A stretch of 64,000 nt of DNA from assembly GCA_001599295.1 (NCBI GenBank), contig BCGN01000002.1, forward strand, positions 186,001 to 250,000, given 5' to 3'. Under the pieces are notes generated by a model. It was not told where the DNA came from. It searched no databases and saw only the letters and a program-made list of their open reading frames with translations. This document shows, piece by piece, positions 53,294 to 63,900 of the stretch. Position 1 is the stretch's first letter. Every line of letters starts with the position of its first letter. Position numbers and translations under genes: made by a program. The stretch comes from Sporopachydermia quercuum (taxonomy: Eukaryota; Ascomycota; Sporopachydermiomycetes; Sporopachydermiales; Sporopachydermiaceae).

Positions 53294-56272
53294 CTACAGT
53301 ACACTTTTAGTAGGTAGTGGTTTGGCGGTTAGATTATTAAGAAATTCAATCAAGTCATTATAAAACGGTGTTCGGTATTCGGGAATTTCAAGCCACACTA
53401 AAAAGTGAAGTGAGTTAGCATTGGGGATGTTAATAGGAAGCTTCGGTGAGGATCGGACTAGATGTTGCCGAAGCGGAAGAGATACCGGAGAGAGGAATTC
53501 CCGAAAAATTAATTTACTAAAGTTCGGGAAGATTCAATCGGTTTTCTTCTGATTTGGAATCTTGAATCACGTGTTATTTCTTCAGCACAAATTTACTAAG
53601 TCAAAATATTCCGCACCATTCGGAAGATTCTTCAAGCTCAATTCTGCATTGTTCAGAAGTAATTCATGTAGGTAGTATAACTCCCAATTGATGTAATTAA
53701 TGTTGAATGATTAGCACTCAACCCACTAACAGTCACAAACAATTATCAAACCACCGTCAAATAATGTTTCAAATTTCCAATCCTTTTATCCATCAATTAG
53801 CAAAGTAAAAAAAAAGGACTTACGAGAATGATAAGCGCCATGATATGTTTTCAGTTGTTTATTTTTGATAGGCGCAAGTTCGATAAACTGTTTTGACGCC
53901 GGATATGAGTTGACCTGTTGATGTTTTGATTTGTTAGTAATTTTCTTGTTAGTTAGTTTATTAAATGGTGCCAATAGGATAATAAGTAATAAAACATCGA
54001 ACAAAAACAGGGATAGAGCTAAAACGAAGGTACTAATGCAATTATTGTTAGTTGATGGGATTATTGTAACAAAATCACAATACAGTTGCTGTTAAAATCA
54101 ACAGCGTGTATAAAAACTAATAACAACGTTACCAATATTAATGATATATTAATACTGGTTATTGTTAGTCAAGCTTATAAAAATGTTCTATTCCGATGGT
54201 CCTATTGTTAATTTTATAATTGTTGTTACTGTCATAAATCATCACTTCCTGCGATAAACCATCAACAGTTCTTATCGTTGACAGTTTCGTAATTTGTTCT
54301 TCTTAGTCAAAAAAAAAAATCAAACTGAGGTAGAGAAATCACATGTTGATTGATTGATTGATTGATACAACTAAATAACATATTAAAAGGAATTTAATAT
54401 ATTAAAAGCAGATCTCCATGATTAACAATAATCAAGTCAATTCAACTCAAATTATAGCAATCTTATAGTGCCAGCTGGATAGATTATCTCATGCTCTAGA
54501 TGGTTTATTGACTTATTGTTCGACGTTTTACTAAATGATACCAAGATTTTCATCGTCCCTTTCTATTGCTTTCACTGACATTATTACTTTTCCTTCCTTT
54601 ATTATCCACATTTCAAATACATGCCTTATCAGCATCACCATGCTGTATTAATAATGAAACATCTTCAACTTCTCTCATTGATTCAACATAATCCTTATTT
54701 AACAAAGCCTCACCCCTTCTGAACATATCATTCATTTGCCTAATGGTACATATTAATGTATTGATCTCATCAGTCTTAACTTTTTCAAGTAAGGCTTTGT
54801 TATGCGATACATGGTCAAGTGAGAGATTGGTGTGGATTTGCTTATTAGGGAAGAGTTTTGCAACCAAAGGAATTAGATTATATAAGATGAAGTTTGGTTT
54901 AGTAGCTGGCTAGAAATGGTTTAATGTTAGTAGTTGGATGAAAGAATAAGGGTAAAGGATGAAGGATGAAAGACAAAGGGTATAAGATGAACAATTAGTT
55001 GATCAATGTGAGTAAAAAGAATATTCGTATCAAATGATCCTGAGCAAACATTGGAAATACAGAACTTGGTAGCAAAAGATTTGAAAAACTAGTAAGTAAA
55101 TAGCAAGCAAATAACAAAAAAAGAACATCGATTAGTCAAACAATCAACAAACAGAAGAACAAAATTTGCATTCAATCAATTCAAATAGAATTAATAGACT
55201 TTTTCAATAGATATTCCCATAACATGTGTGTCATCATTACTCCGTTTGCTGTAATGAATCAACATTTATATGCTTCTGATTGTTGCTGGTTATCAATTTC
55301 TTGCGAACGTCCTTCGCTAGAACAATAATTGTTACTATTGTACTAGTGGTGGCAAAAGTAATTGAAAAATATTTGTTCATAAATACAATTTGATTGGTTG
55401 AATTTCCAGTCATTTTATACATTAAACTGTTGTTCTGAGAGTTCAACTTATGGTATCTTTCATAAACCAATAAACTGCTGCAACTATTAAATGGCACAGT
55501 TATTGCATAAATTATCATAACATGAGGTATTAATTTAGTAATGTTGACAATCACTTTTTTAAAAATCAAGAGTATAAAGATTAAACGAGTCATTGTTGAT
55601 GGCTATTGATATCCTAGTAAAAGCTTATGCTGCTGTATATCATGCAACTAACAAAATATATCATCCCGAATCATTGAAAACAAGAAATAGGCTCATTTCA
55701 ATAAGAGCAAGACACTCGAAACCTCTTACCCTTTAAATCAAACAACAAAACTAATTTTCATGCCAGGCCTTTTTTATCCTATCATACCCTTTCATATGCT
55801 ACTATATCCATCCACATCTCATAATGTATCATATACTTACACTATTAACAATCATTGGTGCAGACGTAGCAACAGCATTAAGTCTATGCTTATATTTTCC
55901 TTTGACTAAATAATTCAATACGATCCCACCTCCCATTGAATGCCCTGCTAGAATAATATATCCACTATAATTCTCAACATCGTCAGCGATCAATCTATCA
56001 ATATCACTATAGACAAACTCCTCACTTGTACGTCCAACATATTCTCCAGTAGAAGTTCTACCAGCCCCACGCTGATCAAACGTAAACACTTCATATCCAT
56101 CATTTGCTAATTGAGTAAATGACTCTCTATAGCCATAATAATCAATATGTTCAGAGAAACCGTGAATAAAGATGTATTTACCTTTCACAGGTGTAGAACT
56201 TGGAGGAAGATACCTTCTGGTATAGAATGTTATGCCATCGAGAACGACTTGTTTATCAACAACGGAGGCCAT
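53294..56272 (-). CDS. YJU3: monoacylglycerol lipase Yju3, four exons with long introns
   Basis: Serine hydrolase releasing fatty acid from monoacylglycerol, on lipid droplets and outer mitochondrial membrane in yeast. Exons are 56272-55841, 54909-54625, 53914-53824 and 53397-53294. Introns are 931, 710 and 426 bp. Donors are GTAAGT, GCATGT (a GC-AG intron) and GTAAGT. Branch points are TACTAAC (54932-54926), TACTAAC (53939-53933) and TGCTAAC. Acceptors are TAG, CAG and TAG. The product is 303 residues. The triad is complete: S112 in LAGHSMGGG, D238 in LIQHGDAD at the end of exon 2, and H268 in TYHGAYHS at the end of exon 3. The join NS to PATKPNF matches S. cerevisiae Yju3 without a gap. The last exon encodes LWLEIPEYRTPFYNDLIEFL. 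Intron 1 contains a separate open frame. The 3' end converges on UFO1. Confidence 0.9.
54346..54365 (+). repeat. microsatellite (TTGA)x5 in YJU3 intron 2
   Basis: Five exact TTGA units, inside the second intron of the lipase gene. Confidence 0.85.
55237..55593 (-). CDS. 118-codon open frame nested in YJU3 intron 1
   Basis: ATG-started open frame on the same strand as the host gene, entirely inside its 931-bp first intron. It has two hydrophobic stretches: LIFILLIFKKVIVNITKLIP, continuing to the mid-20s, and KYFSITFATTSTIVTIIVLA near 70-92. The second is followed by a basic KDVRKK and a polar tail. One NST glycosylation sequon lies between. No family was recognised. At the local base composition an open frame this long is unusual but not impossible by chance. 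It could be an intron-nested gene for a small membrane protein. Confidence 0.38.
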   Translation of the reverse strand: MTRLIFILLIFKKVIVNITKLIPHVMIIYAITVPFNSCSSLLVYERYHKLNSQNNSLMYKMTGNSTNQIVFMNKYFSITFATTSTIVTIIVLAKDVRKKLITSNNQKHINVDSLQQTE

Positions 56273-57457
56273 TTTGGTATTGTATGATTTATGATCGTCT
56301 TGGTGGTAAAAAGGCTGATAAACGAATTGTAGAGTAGTATCTACCGCGAATAATAAAGAAAGTGAAAAATAAATGATATAAATAATGATGATGAAAAAGA
56401 ATGGAGTTAACTTTTTAGCAGGAGCAAGGTTTACCTTGTTTTTGTCTTGTGAGATGCAGAAACCTCATGTATATACTGCTTGGAACCTACGAATAAATCT
56501 TGAAATTGTATAACGAAGATAGATTAAAGTTCAAAATGAAGTTATTAATATGTTATCTCATATAATTTGTCGCTGAATGTGGTTTGATCAGATTTTGGCT
56601 TCAAACTGAACGGTTGAAATGAGTATGCAAGTTGCAGTATAATGCAAGAGTTTATTACATTGGATGATGACAGTGGAATCTAAAGCCAAGAGTCCTAGAG
56701 TTGAAAAAACTAAGTCAATTATGCAGGGATAATAGTCATTTTATGAAACTTATCTCCCATAAAGCGAGAACTTCCTTCTAGACTTCTAGTAGCTAGAGCA
56801 AAGCAATAGCATGATGTTCGAGACAGACATTTTAACTATTATACGGAAGTTTAAGTTCACCTATTCCTCTATTATGAAAGTTCTTTCGATTATCAACTCA
56901 CTCACGTATGCTCTTCAAGAAACAAATAATCCTTTGACTATTTTTTTTGTCATGATAATTCACTTGCTCATAGTCATGTCCCCTCCAAACTTCTTAATAT
57001 GCAATAACAAAATACTCATCGAAATCTACGTTAATTGTAGCCCTTGTATTACTTGCATTGGTGGAAGCAGGGTCTTACAACTCCTCTCGTTTCGACGCCT
57101 AGATATTTTTTTGAGAAAGCTGATCTTTGTTAATCCTTCTAAACAGTAAGCAGTAAACAATCCGATAGCTCCCAGTTCGTAATATCAATAGTTTGATTTT
57201 ATGATATTCTTCAAATAAGTCCTATCGCAGTCATTCAGTTAGAATATCAATCAAACACACTGCCTTTAGTAATTTTTATAGCTTTCCTAGCTCTATGTGC
57301 CTCCAAAATAATAAATGCGTAGCACCATTAGCACCATTATGCTGTTGATTTCAATGGCTAAGAGTTCTGCGCACATTAGATTATCGTTCTGTGCCAGTAG
57401 TTCAAGCTAGAGTAAGTAATAATAATAGCGCAAAAGATATCAAACAACACAAATGCT
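56273..57457. promoter_or_regulatory. divergent intergenic, YJU3 / ABC transporter
   Basis: 1.2 kb holding both promoters. AT-rich. It contains the 112-codon open frame described next. No specific site is assigned. Confidence 0.4.
56811..57149 (+). CDS. hypothetical 112-residue open frame
   Basis: Starts ATGATG. Hydrophobic segments (NPLTIFFVMIIHLLIVMS) and a short Cys cluster (NCSPCITCIGG) are visible. No family was recognised. It lies 0.3 kb before the ABC transporter start on the same strand. AT-rich composition makes chance a fair explanation. Confidence 0.2.
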   Translation: MMFETDILTIIRKFKFTYSSIMKVLSIINSLTYALQETNNPLTIFFVMIIHLLIVMSPPNFLICNNKILIEIYVNCSPCITCIGGSRVLQLLSFRRLDIFLRKLIFVNPSKQ

Positions 57458-60400
57458 ATGAAAGCGCCACAAACAACTACAAATACCAACAGCAACGTCA
57501 AAATCCCTGCTATGGACAATAGTCCTCCCTTTTCTTCTTTTCCTCTTTCTGCTGATATTTCATCAGGTATTGACCAAGAAGGTGCCCCAGAAATTATCCC
57601 AGAAATTGTTCCCAATATCATTGGCCTACCGCAGGACGAACAGGTCGGAATTGAGGTCCGAAACTTGACTATAAAAGTCAATGTGCAATCCAGTATTTCT
57701 CGTCTAATTCCCCACCGCGGAAAAGAAAAGCAGAAAATACGGCAGAATGAGCTTGTAGATGTGGAAAATGAGGCAGCAAACGTTAATTTTTCCAACTTGC
57801 CTTCCAACATTTTTCACAGTCGGAGTGAGAGCTCGGGAGACTTGGGTGGTCTTGGTAATTTCGATACTAAAACCATTCTTCATGACATGTCTTTTGATGT
57901 GCCACCGGGATCGATTATGGCAATAATTGGGGGTTCTGGTTCGGGTAAGACTACACTGCTTAACTATATAGCAGGTAAAACTGGTTCTGGGTCATCTACT
58001 AGCTTGAAGGCTTCTGGTTCTGTAAGAATCAACGGGACGGATCATGAGTCGGCTCTGAAACAAATCCGACATGCCTATGTGATTCAACAAGATATTCTAT
58101 TATCCACATTGACATTACGGGAAAGTCTATGGTTTGCTGCCAATCTTCGACTCAATGAAAAACAACACTCCAGAAAGAGCAAACTAGCCATTGTTAACTC
58201 TATTATTCTGGAACTGGGTTTGAAAGATTGTGCCGATACTCTTGTTGGAGACACGGCACATAAGGGTCTTTCGGGTGGAGAAAAGCGAAGGTTAAGTATA
58301 GGAATCCAGCTAATTTCAAACCCATCATTATTATTTCTAGACGAACCTACGACAGGATTAGATGCCTACTCGGCATTTCAACTAGTGCAGACATTGAAAA
58401 AGCTATGTAAACAAGGCCGAACGTTTGTGTTAAGTATTCATCAGCCAAGGTCAGATATATTCAACTTGTTTGACTCTGTTTGTATATTAACACACGGATA
58501 CTCTGTTTATGCTGGACCTACACAAGATTGTCTTGGCTACTTTTCCTCTTTAGGTTTTAATGTTCCAAAGCTATTTAATCCTGCAGATTACTTGATTGAT
58601 ATCTCCTCAATTGATGCGCGTAATCCAGTAAAAGAGCTTGAAACTGGAGAGCGAGTAACTGAGCTCATCAGAAGTTGGGCAAGCTATTCGGAAGAAGCAT
58701 TCCGCTCTTCCAATAGCGAGGATCCAACGCCAGATTTATCTTCTGACTTGTCTGATTCTCTCCGGGTTCCTAAAGAAAATTCAACTATCTCAGTTTCATT
58801 CCTTACAGAATATTGGACTTTATGCAAGCGAACTTATCTGGTTTCTCTCCGAGATCCTCTCGGTGTTATTGGGGTTATTCTACAGGCTCTCTTTCTGGGA
58901 ATTGCTGCTGGTTGGGTGTTTTACAAACCAGGAAGTTCTTTAGCTGGAATCCGAACTACGGTGGGGTCACTTTATATTGCTAACACTCTTTTTCCTTACC
59001 TCATACTGCTATTAGAAATCTATAGACTTACAGTGAATGATATCAAGGTTTTTGATAGAGAATTCAATGAAGGGCACGTTTCAATCTTTGGTTTCATTCT
59101 ATCTCATCGAACAACCAAATTGTTAACTGAAGACTTCGTTATAAGCGCTATTTTCTCGCTGATAACTTACTTTATGTATGGCTTAAGGACAGACTCGGCA
59201 AAATACTTCTTCATCTATTGGTTGGCACAATTTCTTGCTTTGGAATGTTCATTGGCGCTTTCTATGTTGTGCGTTTCCGTCTCCCGGGAATTTTCCGTTG
59301 CTGTTTTAGTAGGTAATTTATATTCAACAGTGCTGACTATGTCGTCAGGGTTTTTTATCCTTCCTTCTAGTATACCAGTATACGTACGTTGGTGTCGATG
59401 GATATGCTATTCGTATTATGGATTAGGAATACTTCTTGCAAATCAGTTTGGAGATGGATGGCAAGGAGATTGTTCTGTAGCAGATAGTGAAAGTGGGAAC
59501 TGTGATGAATACAGCGGAGCCTTCATTATTCACAGTCTGGATGCAAGAGAAGGTTGGATTGGTGTTCCAATTGCAGCGTTAATAGGTATGATAATTGTGT
59601 TTTACCTTCTAGCAAGTCTGATGTTGTATTTAAAGAGACATCACATTTCAGTATCTCGTCAGTATAAAAGCGGACCAAAGGCTACAGCAACTTTATCACA
59701 AGAAGTACCACAAACGGAAGAAGATATAATAGTTTTATCCACACTGGAATCAGAACCAATTGGTGTTAATATTGAAGTTAGACACCTTTCATTGACAGTA
59801 ACTAAGGTATCCCCTCATTTTCAATCAGTGAAAATGANGTCATCAAAGCCTATTTTGAACGATATCAATGGAGTATTCAAAGCGGGGCAAATAAATGCTA
59901 TTATGGGACCATCTGGTAGTGGCAAAACAACTTTGATGAACTTTATAGCCGGCAGAATTAAGTCAAGCTTAACTACAAAATATCATGCAGGAAGTAATTC
60001 TGAGATAATGTTCAACAGTTTTTCGGTTACTCCGCAATTATGCTGCTCGGTTTGTTCATATGTGAGCCAGGATGATGATTCATTAAACCCATTTTTGACT
60101 GTTAAGGAACTCTTGAATTATGCAGCAGACCTAAGGTTATCAGGATACAAGACAATAAGTTTTCAACAAAGAAGAAAAAGGGTCGATGAGATTATATTGA
60201 AAATGGGCCTGAAAAACTGTCAAGATGTCTTAATCGGCAGTGAGTTTGTTAAAGGAATCTCTGGAGGTGAGAAAAGGCGAGTCTCTATTGCAGTACAACT
60301 ATTAAATGATCCAAAGATCCTTCTTCTAGACGAACCAACCAGTGGATTGGACGCATTCACTGCAGCTTCTATCTTGCAAGTGCTACAGGAGCTCTCAAGT

Positions 60401-61711
60401 GAAGGACACACTGTGATATTCACCATCCATCAACCCCGATCGGATTTGTTCAAAATGTTCGGGAATATACTGTTGTTGGCACCTGGAGGGCATACCGCTT
60501 TCAATGGAGCTGCAAGTTCAATGCTCGATTATTTCGCAAAGTTGGGATTCAATTGTCCTGCTCTAACTAATCCTGCTGATTACTTCCTTGATTTGGTGTC
60601 ATTTAATTTGCAATCTGCTGAAAAAGAGAAAAGTAGTAAAGCAAGAGTAGCATGGATTCTGGATAACTGGGAAAAACAAATGAGGCAGAATTCAGAACAA
60701 AACCCGAAAGAAAACTTTCGAGCTGGAGCAATACTAACAGAATTACATCCCAATTTTCGTTTCCTTACTAAAAAGCCTGCCCCATTCTACCTTGCTTATT
60801 CCACGCTTATTAAACGGCAAACGAAAACGTTTCTTCGGTCGCCAGGCATCATTTTGGCTCGTATCATGCAGATCATTGGCATGGGTATTGTTTTAGCATT
60901 GTTTTTTGCTCCTCTTCGTTACAATCAAAGCGGAGTGCCCAATACAATCGGTTTAGTACAGCAAATCACATCGTTATACTTCTGCGGGATGCTCAATAAC
61001 TTTGCTGTTTATCCAACTGAACGAAACAATTTCTATCAAGAATATAAAGATGGCAGTTATACAGTACTACCATTTTTTCTTGCTTATTCCACATTAGAAA
61101 TTCCTGTTGAGATAATCTCATCACTCGTGTTTAGTATTTTTTTAACTTACGTTGTGGGGTTAAGGCGACAGGTAGACATTTATTTCTTAGTGTTTTATGC
61201 AGCATTTGTTATTGTAAATTGCGGAGAATCTCTGGGAATAATGTTCAACACTATTTTCGAACATACCGGTTTTGCTGTCAATGTTATTTCGGTGTGCCTG
61301 TCGATTGGAACTTTTATGGGAGGCTTATTGTCATTGAGAATGGATGCATTTTTACGTGCAGTCAATTGGATTTCTCCTATCTCGTATGCCATTATGCCTT
61401 TGTTCAATGTGGTTATGGATGGACTTGTATTCACATGTAGTCCAGAGCAGAAGATTGGAGAAGTCTGTCCAATCTCTACTGGTGAAGAAGTGTTGGAAAT
61501 GTATGGCTTAAAAGTAAAAATAAGTAGTATGCTAGGTGGGTTGATTGGAATTGGAGTTGCATATAGATTGTTAGCGTATTTGATCTTGAAATTGAGCTTG
61601 ACGGAGGTTTCTATTATGTGGAAGAAAGGTCCACAAGGACCTCTGAAGGATGAAAATGAACGCGAAAGCGAAAGGCGAAAGAATAAAAGCAATGAAGTTC
61701 AAGTGTTATAA
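57458..61711 (+). CDS. full-size ABCG transporter (YOL075C-like)
   Basis: 1417 residues, two ABCG half-transporters in tandem (NBD-TMD-NBD-TMD). NBD1 has Walker A GGSGSGKTTLLNYIAG (about 161-176), signature LSGGEKRR, Walker B LLFLDEPTTGLD and HQPRSDIF. NBD2 (about 770-1000) has Walker A GPSGSGKTTLMNF, signature ISGGEKRR, Walker B ILLLDEPTSGLD and HQPRSDLF. Each is followed by about six membrane segments with the ABCG domain. Both sites look complete. The NBD-first layout is shared with pleiotropic drug pumps, but short extracellular loops and sequence fit the WHITE-like YOL075C group. The substrate is unknown, probably lipid. A 130-residue N-terminal extension is low complexity. The N at 59838 affects one residue. 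Confidence 0.9.
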   Translation: MKAPQTTTNTNSNVKIPAMDNSPPFSSFPLSADISSGIDQEGAPEIIPEIVPNIIGLPQDEQVGIEVRNLTIKVNVQSSISRLIPHRGKEKQKIRQNELVDVENEAANVNFSNLPSNIFHSRSESSGDLGGLGNFDTKTILHDMSFDVPPGSIMAIIGGSGSGKTTLLNYIAGKTGSGSSTSLKASGSVRINGTDHESALKQIRHAYVIQQDILLSTLTLRESLWFAANLRLNEKQHSRKSKLAIVNSIILELGLKDCADTLVGDTAHKGLSGGEKRRLSIGIQLISNPSLLFLDEPTTGLDAYSAFQLVQTLKKLCKQGRTFVLSIHQPRSDIFNLFDSVCILTHGYSVYAGPTQDCLGYFSSLGFNVPKLFNPADYLIDISSIDARNPVKELETGERVTELIRSWASYSEEAFRSSNSEDPTPDLSSDLSDSLRVPKENSTISVSFLTEYWTLCKRTYLVSLRDPLGVIGVILQALFLGIAAGWVFYKPGSSLAGIRTTVGSLYIANTLFPYLILLLEIYRLTVNDIKVFDREFNEGHVSIFGFILSHRTTKLLTEDFVISAIFSLITYFMYGLRTDSAKYFFIYWLAQFLALECSLALSMLCVSVSREFSVAVLVGNLYSTVLTMSSGFFILPSSIPVYVRWCRWICYSYYGLGILLANQFGDGWQGDCSVADSESGNCDEYSGAFIIHSLDAREGWIGVPIAALIGMIIVFYLLASLMLYLKRHHISVSRQYKSGPKATATLSQEVPQTEEDIIVLSTLESEPIGVNIEVRHLSLTVTKVSPHFQSVKMXSSKPILNDINGVFKAGQINAIMGPSGSGKTTLMNFIAGRIKSSLTTKYHAGSNSEIMFNSFSVTPQLCCSVCSYVSQDDDSLNPFLTVKELLNYAADLRLSGYKTISFQQRRKRVDEIILKMGLKNCQDVLIGSEFVKGISGGEKRRVSIAVQLLNDPKILLLDEPTSGLDAFTAASILQVLQELSSEGHTVIFTIHQPRSDLFKMFGNILLLAPGGHTAFNGAASSMLDYFAKLGFNCPALTNPADYFLDLVSFNLQSAEKEKSSKARVAWILDNWEKQMRQNSEQNPKENFRAGAILTELHPNFRFLTKKPAPFYLAYSTLIKRQTKTFLRSPGIILARIMQIIGMGIVLALFFAPLRYNQSGVPNTIGLVQQITSLYFCGMLNNFAVYPTERNNFYQEYKDGSYTVLPFFLAYSTLEIPVEIISSLVFSIFLTYVVGLRRQVDIYFLVFYAAFVIVNCGESLGIMFNTIFEHTGFAVNVISVCLSIGTFMGGLLSLRMDAFLRAVNWISPISYAIMPLFNVVMDGLVFTCSPEQKIGEVCPISTGEEVLEMYGLKVKISSMLGGLIGIGVAYRLLAYLILKLSLTEVSIMWKKGPQGPLKDENERESERRKNKSNEVQVL

Positions 61712-62297
61712 AGTGCTACTGATTTAGCTTCTAGAGATAGAAGACCGAGAAACTAGTAGTTATATGCAATGAATGAGTGTTTGGTTACTATAGAAGAGAC
61801 TGGACTTTGTTTTAGATAGAGTTACTGCTCATGATAGATTATTTTTGAACTAGATATAATATTGAGAATTCAGAGATTTGTTTCACAATGTAAGAGTAGT
61901 AAAGTTACAACTGACACAATTTTAGAAACTTCTTAGGAATGGAAAATCTGTTGTGAGTTATTGCATGGAGGTTATATGGACGTCTGGGTTGTTAGATGTA
62001 AATCACAGGATAATGAAAAACATTGCGAAACTCAATGGAAATGAATATTTTTCGATGTCAATCAGAGTTTCTATATATTTTTTAAGATAGATTCATTCAT
62101 GTTTTTACTCATCTAATTGTATATTCTGTATTTGTATCAAGGCGTTAAATGGTTTCGCTGATTTGCTGTTGTGATCATGATAATGATTAAACTCCTAAAA
62201 GTTGGCTGTCACAATTCAAAGACAATATGAAAATCAAGAGAAATTATTGAGCAAATCAACAGTTATCATCAATAATTGTTCAAATTATTGGCTGAAT

Positions 62298-62339
62298 TCC
62301 CAGTAAGAAAGTAAGTGAGAATTTACTTCCTTGCTGGGA
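62298..62339. other. long imperfect hairpin
   Basis: Bases 62298-62315 pair with 62322-62339: 17 of 18 positions pair (two as G-T), with one A-C mismatch and a 6-base loop. The outer arms are TCCCAG and CTGGGA. Intergenic, 0.6 kb past the ABC transporter stop. Confidence 0.6.
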
Positions 62340-63859
62340 TTTCTATTGCAAGAGATATTTAAGCAAATAGTATAATACTATCTATTTACGCAATGTTGAT
62401 ACTTTACCGTCTGTTGTGTTCCTATACATTTGGTAAATATATATATTTTTATTAGAGCTTAACAATCGGATAACAAGTAATCTATCTTAACAGTTCAATA
62501 AAATCGGTGATATTAGCCAAATTCTCATAACTTGGCAGTAGAAATAAATATCTTTTTCTCTGATAATGATCATTCAGAACAATTTTACATTATAACATTA
62601 TCACTTATGATGTTTGAAACAGTATTTTCATATGAAATAACGATAAGTTGAATATCAATAACACGGGAGTATAAACATCAAGTCCTCTAGAGCAGCCAAC
62701 ACTAGTTGACTATCTAACTAAAAATAACTTCCCGTTTGATCCGAGAAAAAGAAAATAATATTGCATTTAATCCATGGTATTTCTATAATTTCTAAGGCGG
62801 TCTATATACATCCCTAACTGAAAGTTGCAATTAATAATACTAGCCAAACCCTCATGAACGGCAATTGACCGATTCTGTCAAGAAGAAACTCCACTCTGAA
62901 ATGTGACGTACCTTGCAACATCCGACAATGAAAAAAACGTGGTGAAGTATCCAGTGTAAATAATGCNTACTGTAACGAACACGATACAGAACAGAGGATG
63001 ACCAATGGAAACATGACTATTGGGATGGTTTGATAGAATGAGAATACAAATGCCAGTAAAATAGTGAAGAGAAAAGTTTAAATATCCTTGAAGTCCTATA
63101 ATAAAGTTTAAATTCCCCACATTTTGCTATTAAGCTCAAGATTTAAGTAATTAAAGTTCCTAATTTAAACTATAGACTTCGCCAGACAACTGTTCTGTTA
63201 GTGGAAATGAATGATAGACTACAACCTCTCATTCAACCAAACTTAAGATATATTAATTGATTGCTCTTAGTTTTTAGAGCTAAATAAAGATTGTCTATTG
63301 TTCTCCAAATATCAAATGCCTTATTTCCTTGGATCACTTTGTACCATCCCACATATCTTGCCTTTCTGGCCAACCCTAGATCTACTACCCCAGAGTTCAA
63401 AAATTAACTTTAACCTAAGATCTCAACCCAACTGCCATTTTTGGTCATTTCAAATATATGAAGTGGTATTCGATGATTTGACACCAGTGGCTTAATTGCA
63501 ATTCTTCGATGCCATTCTCAATATCCGTGACATTATTCATATAATTTGACTAAATCATATAGTTTTCATTCATTAAATCCTCAAACGCACCTATTATACC
63601 CAAATTTTCATACACAATATCCATCTCATTGCCAAATCATAAAGAAAACGTAATCGAATCAGACTCCAATAGCCCAATCTGGTTATTCTGTATCTCATCG
63701 GAAGCTTGCATCTTCAATCTTATCTTATCTCTTGAAACACATCTCCAACTCATTTTTAATTATCCGTACCTATTTGGCAGATATCCGATGAACAGAAGTA
63801 ATTTTCTTCCCAGTTTCCATGTTTCTAATCATCTTCATTCGCATCTATTATCATCATTC

Positions 63860-63900
63860 TATGCTTTTATGGTTTATGTCATATAAACCATAAAAGTATA
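63860..63900. other. 18-bp near-perfect hairpin
   Basis: Bases 63860-63877 pair with 63883-63900: 17 Watson-Crick pairs and one G-T, with a 5-base loop GTCAT. The core arms are CTTTTATGGTTTAT and ATAAACCATAAAAG. It is in intergenic DNA at the window edge. Function unknown; a terminator, a protein-binding palindrome or a miniature-element relic are possible. Confidence 0.75.

Noticed and set aside
61195-61692. 165-codon minus-strand frame
   Set aside because: Antisense of the last ABC transporter membrane segments.
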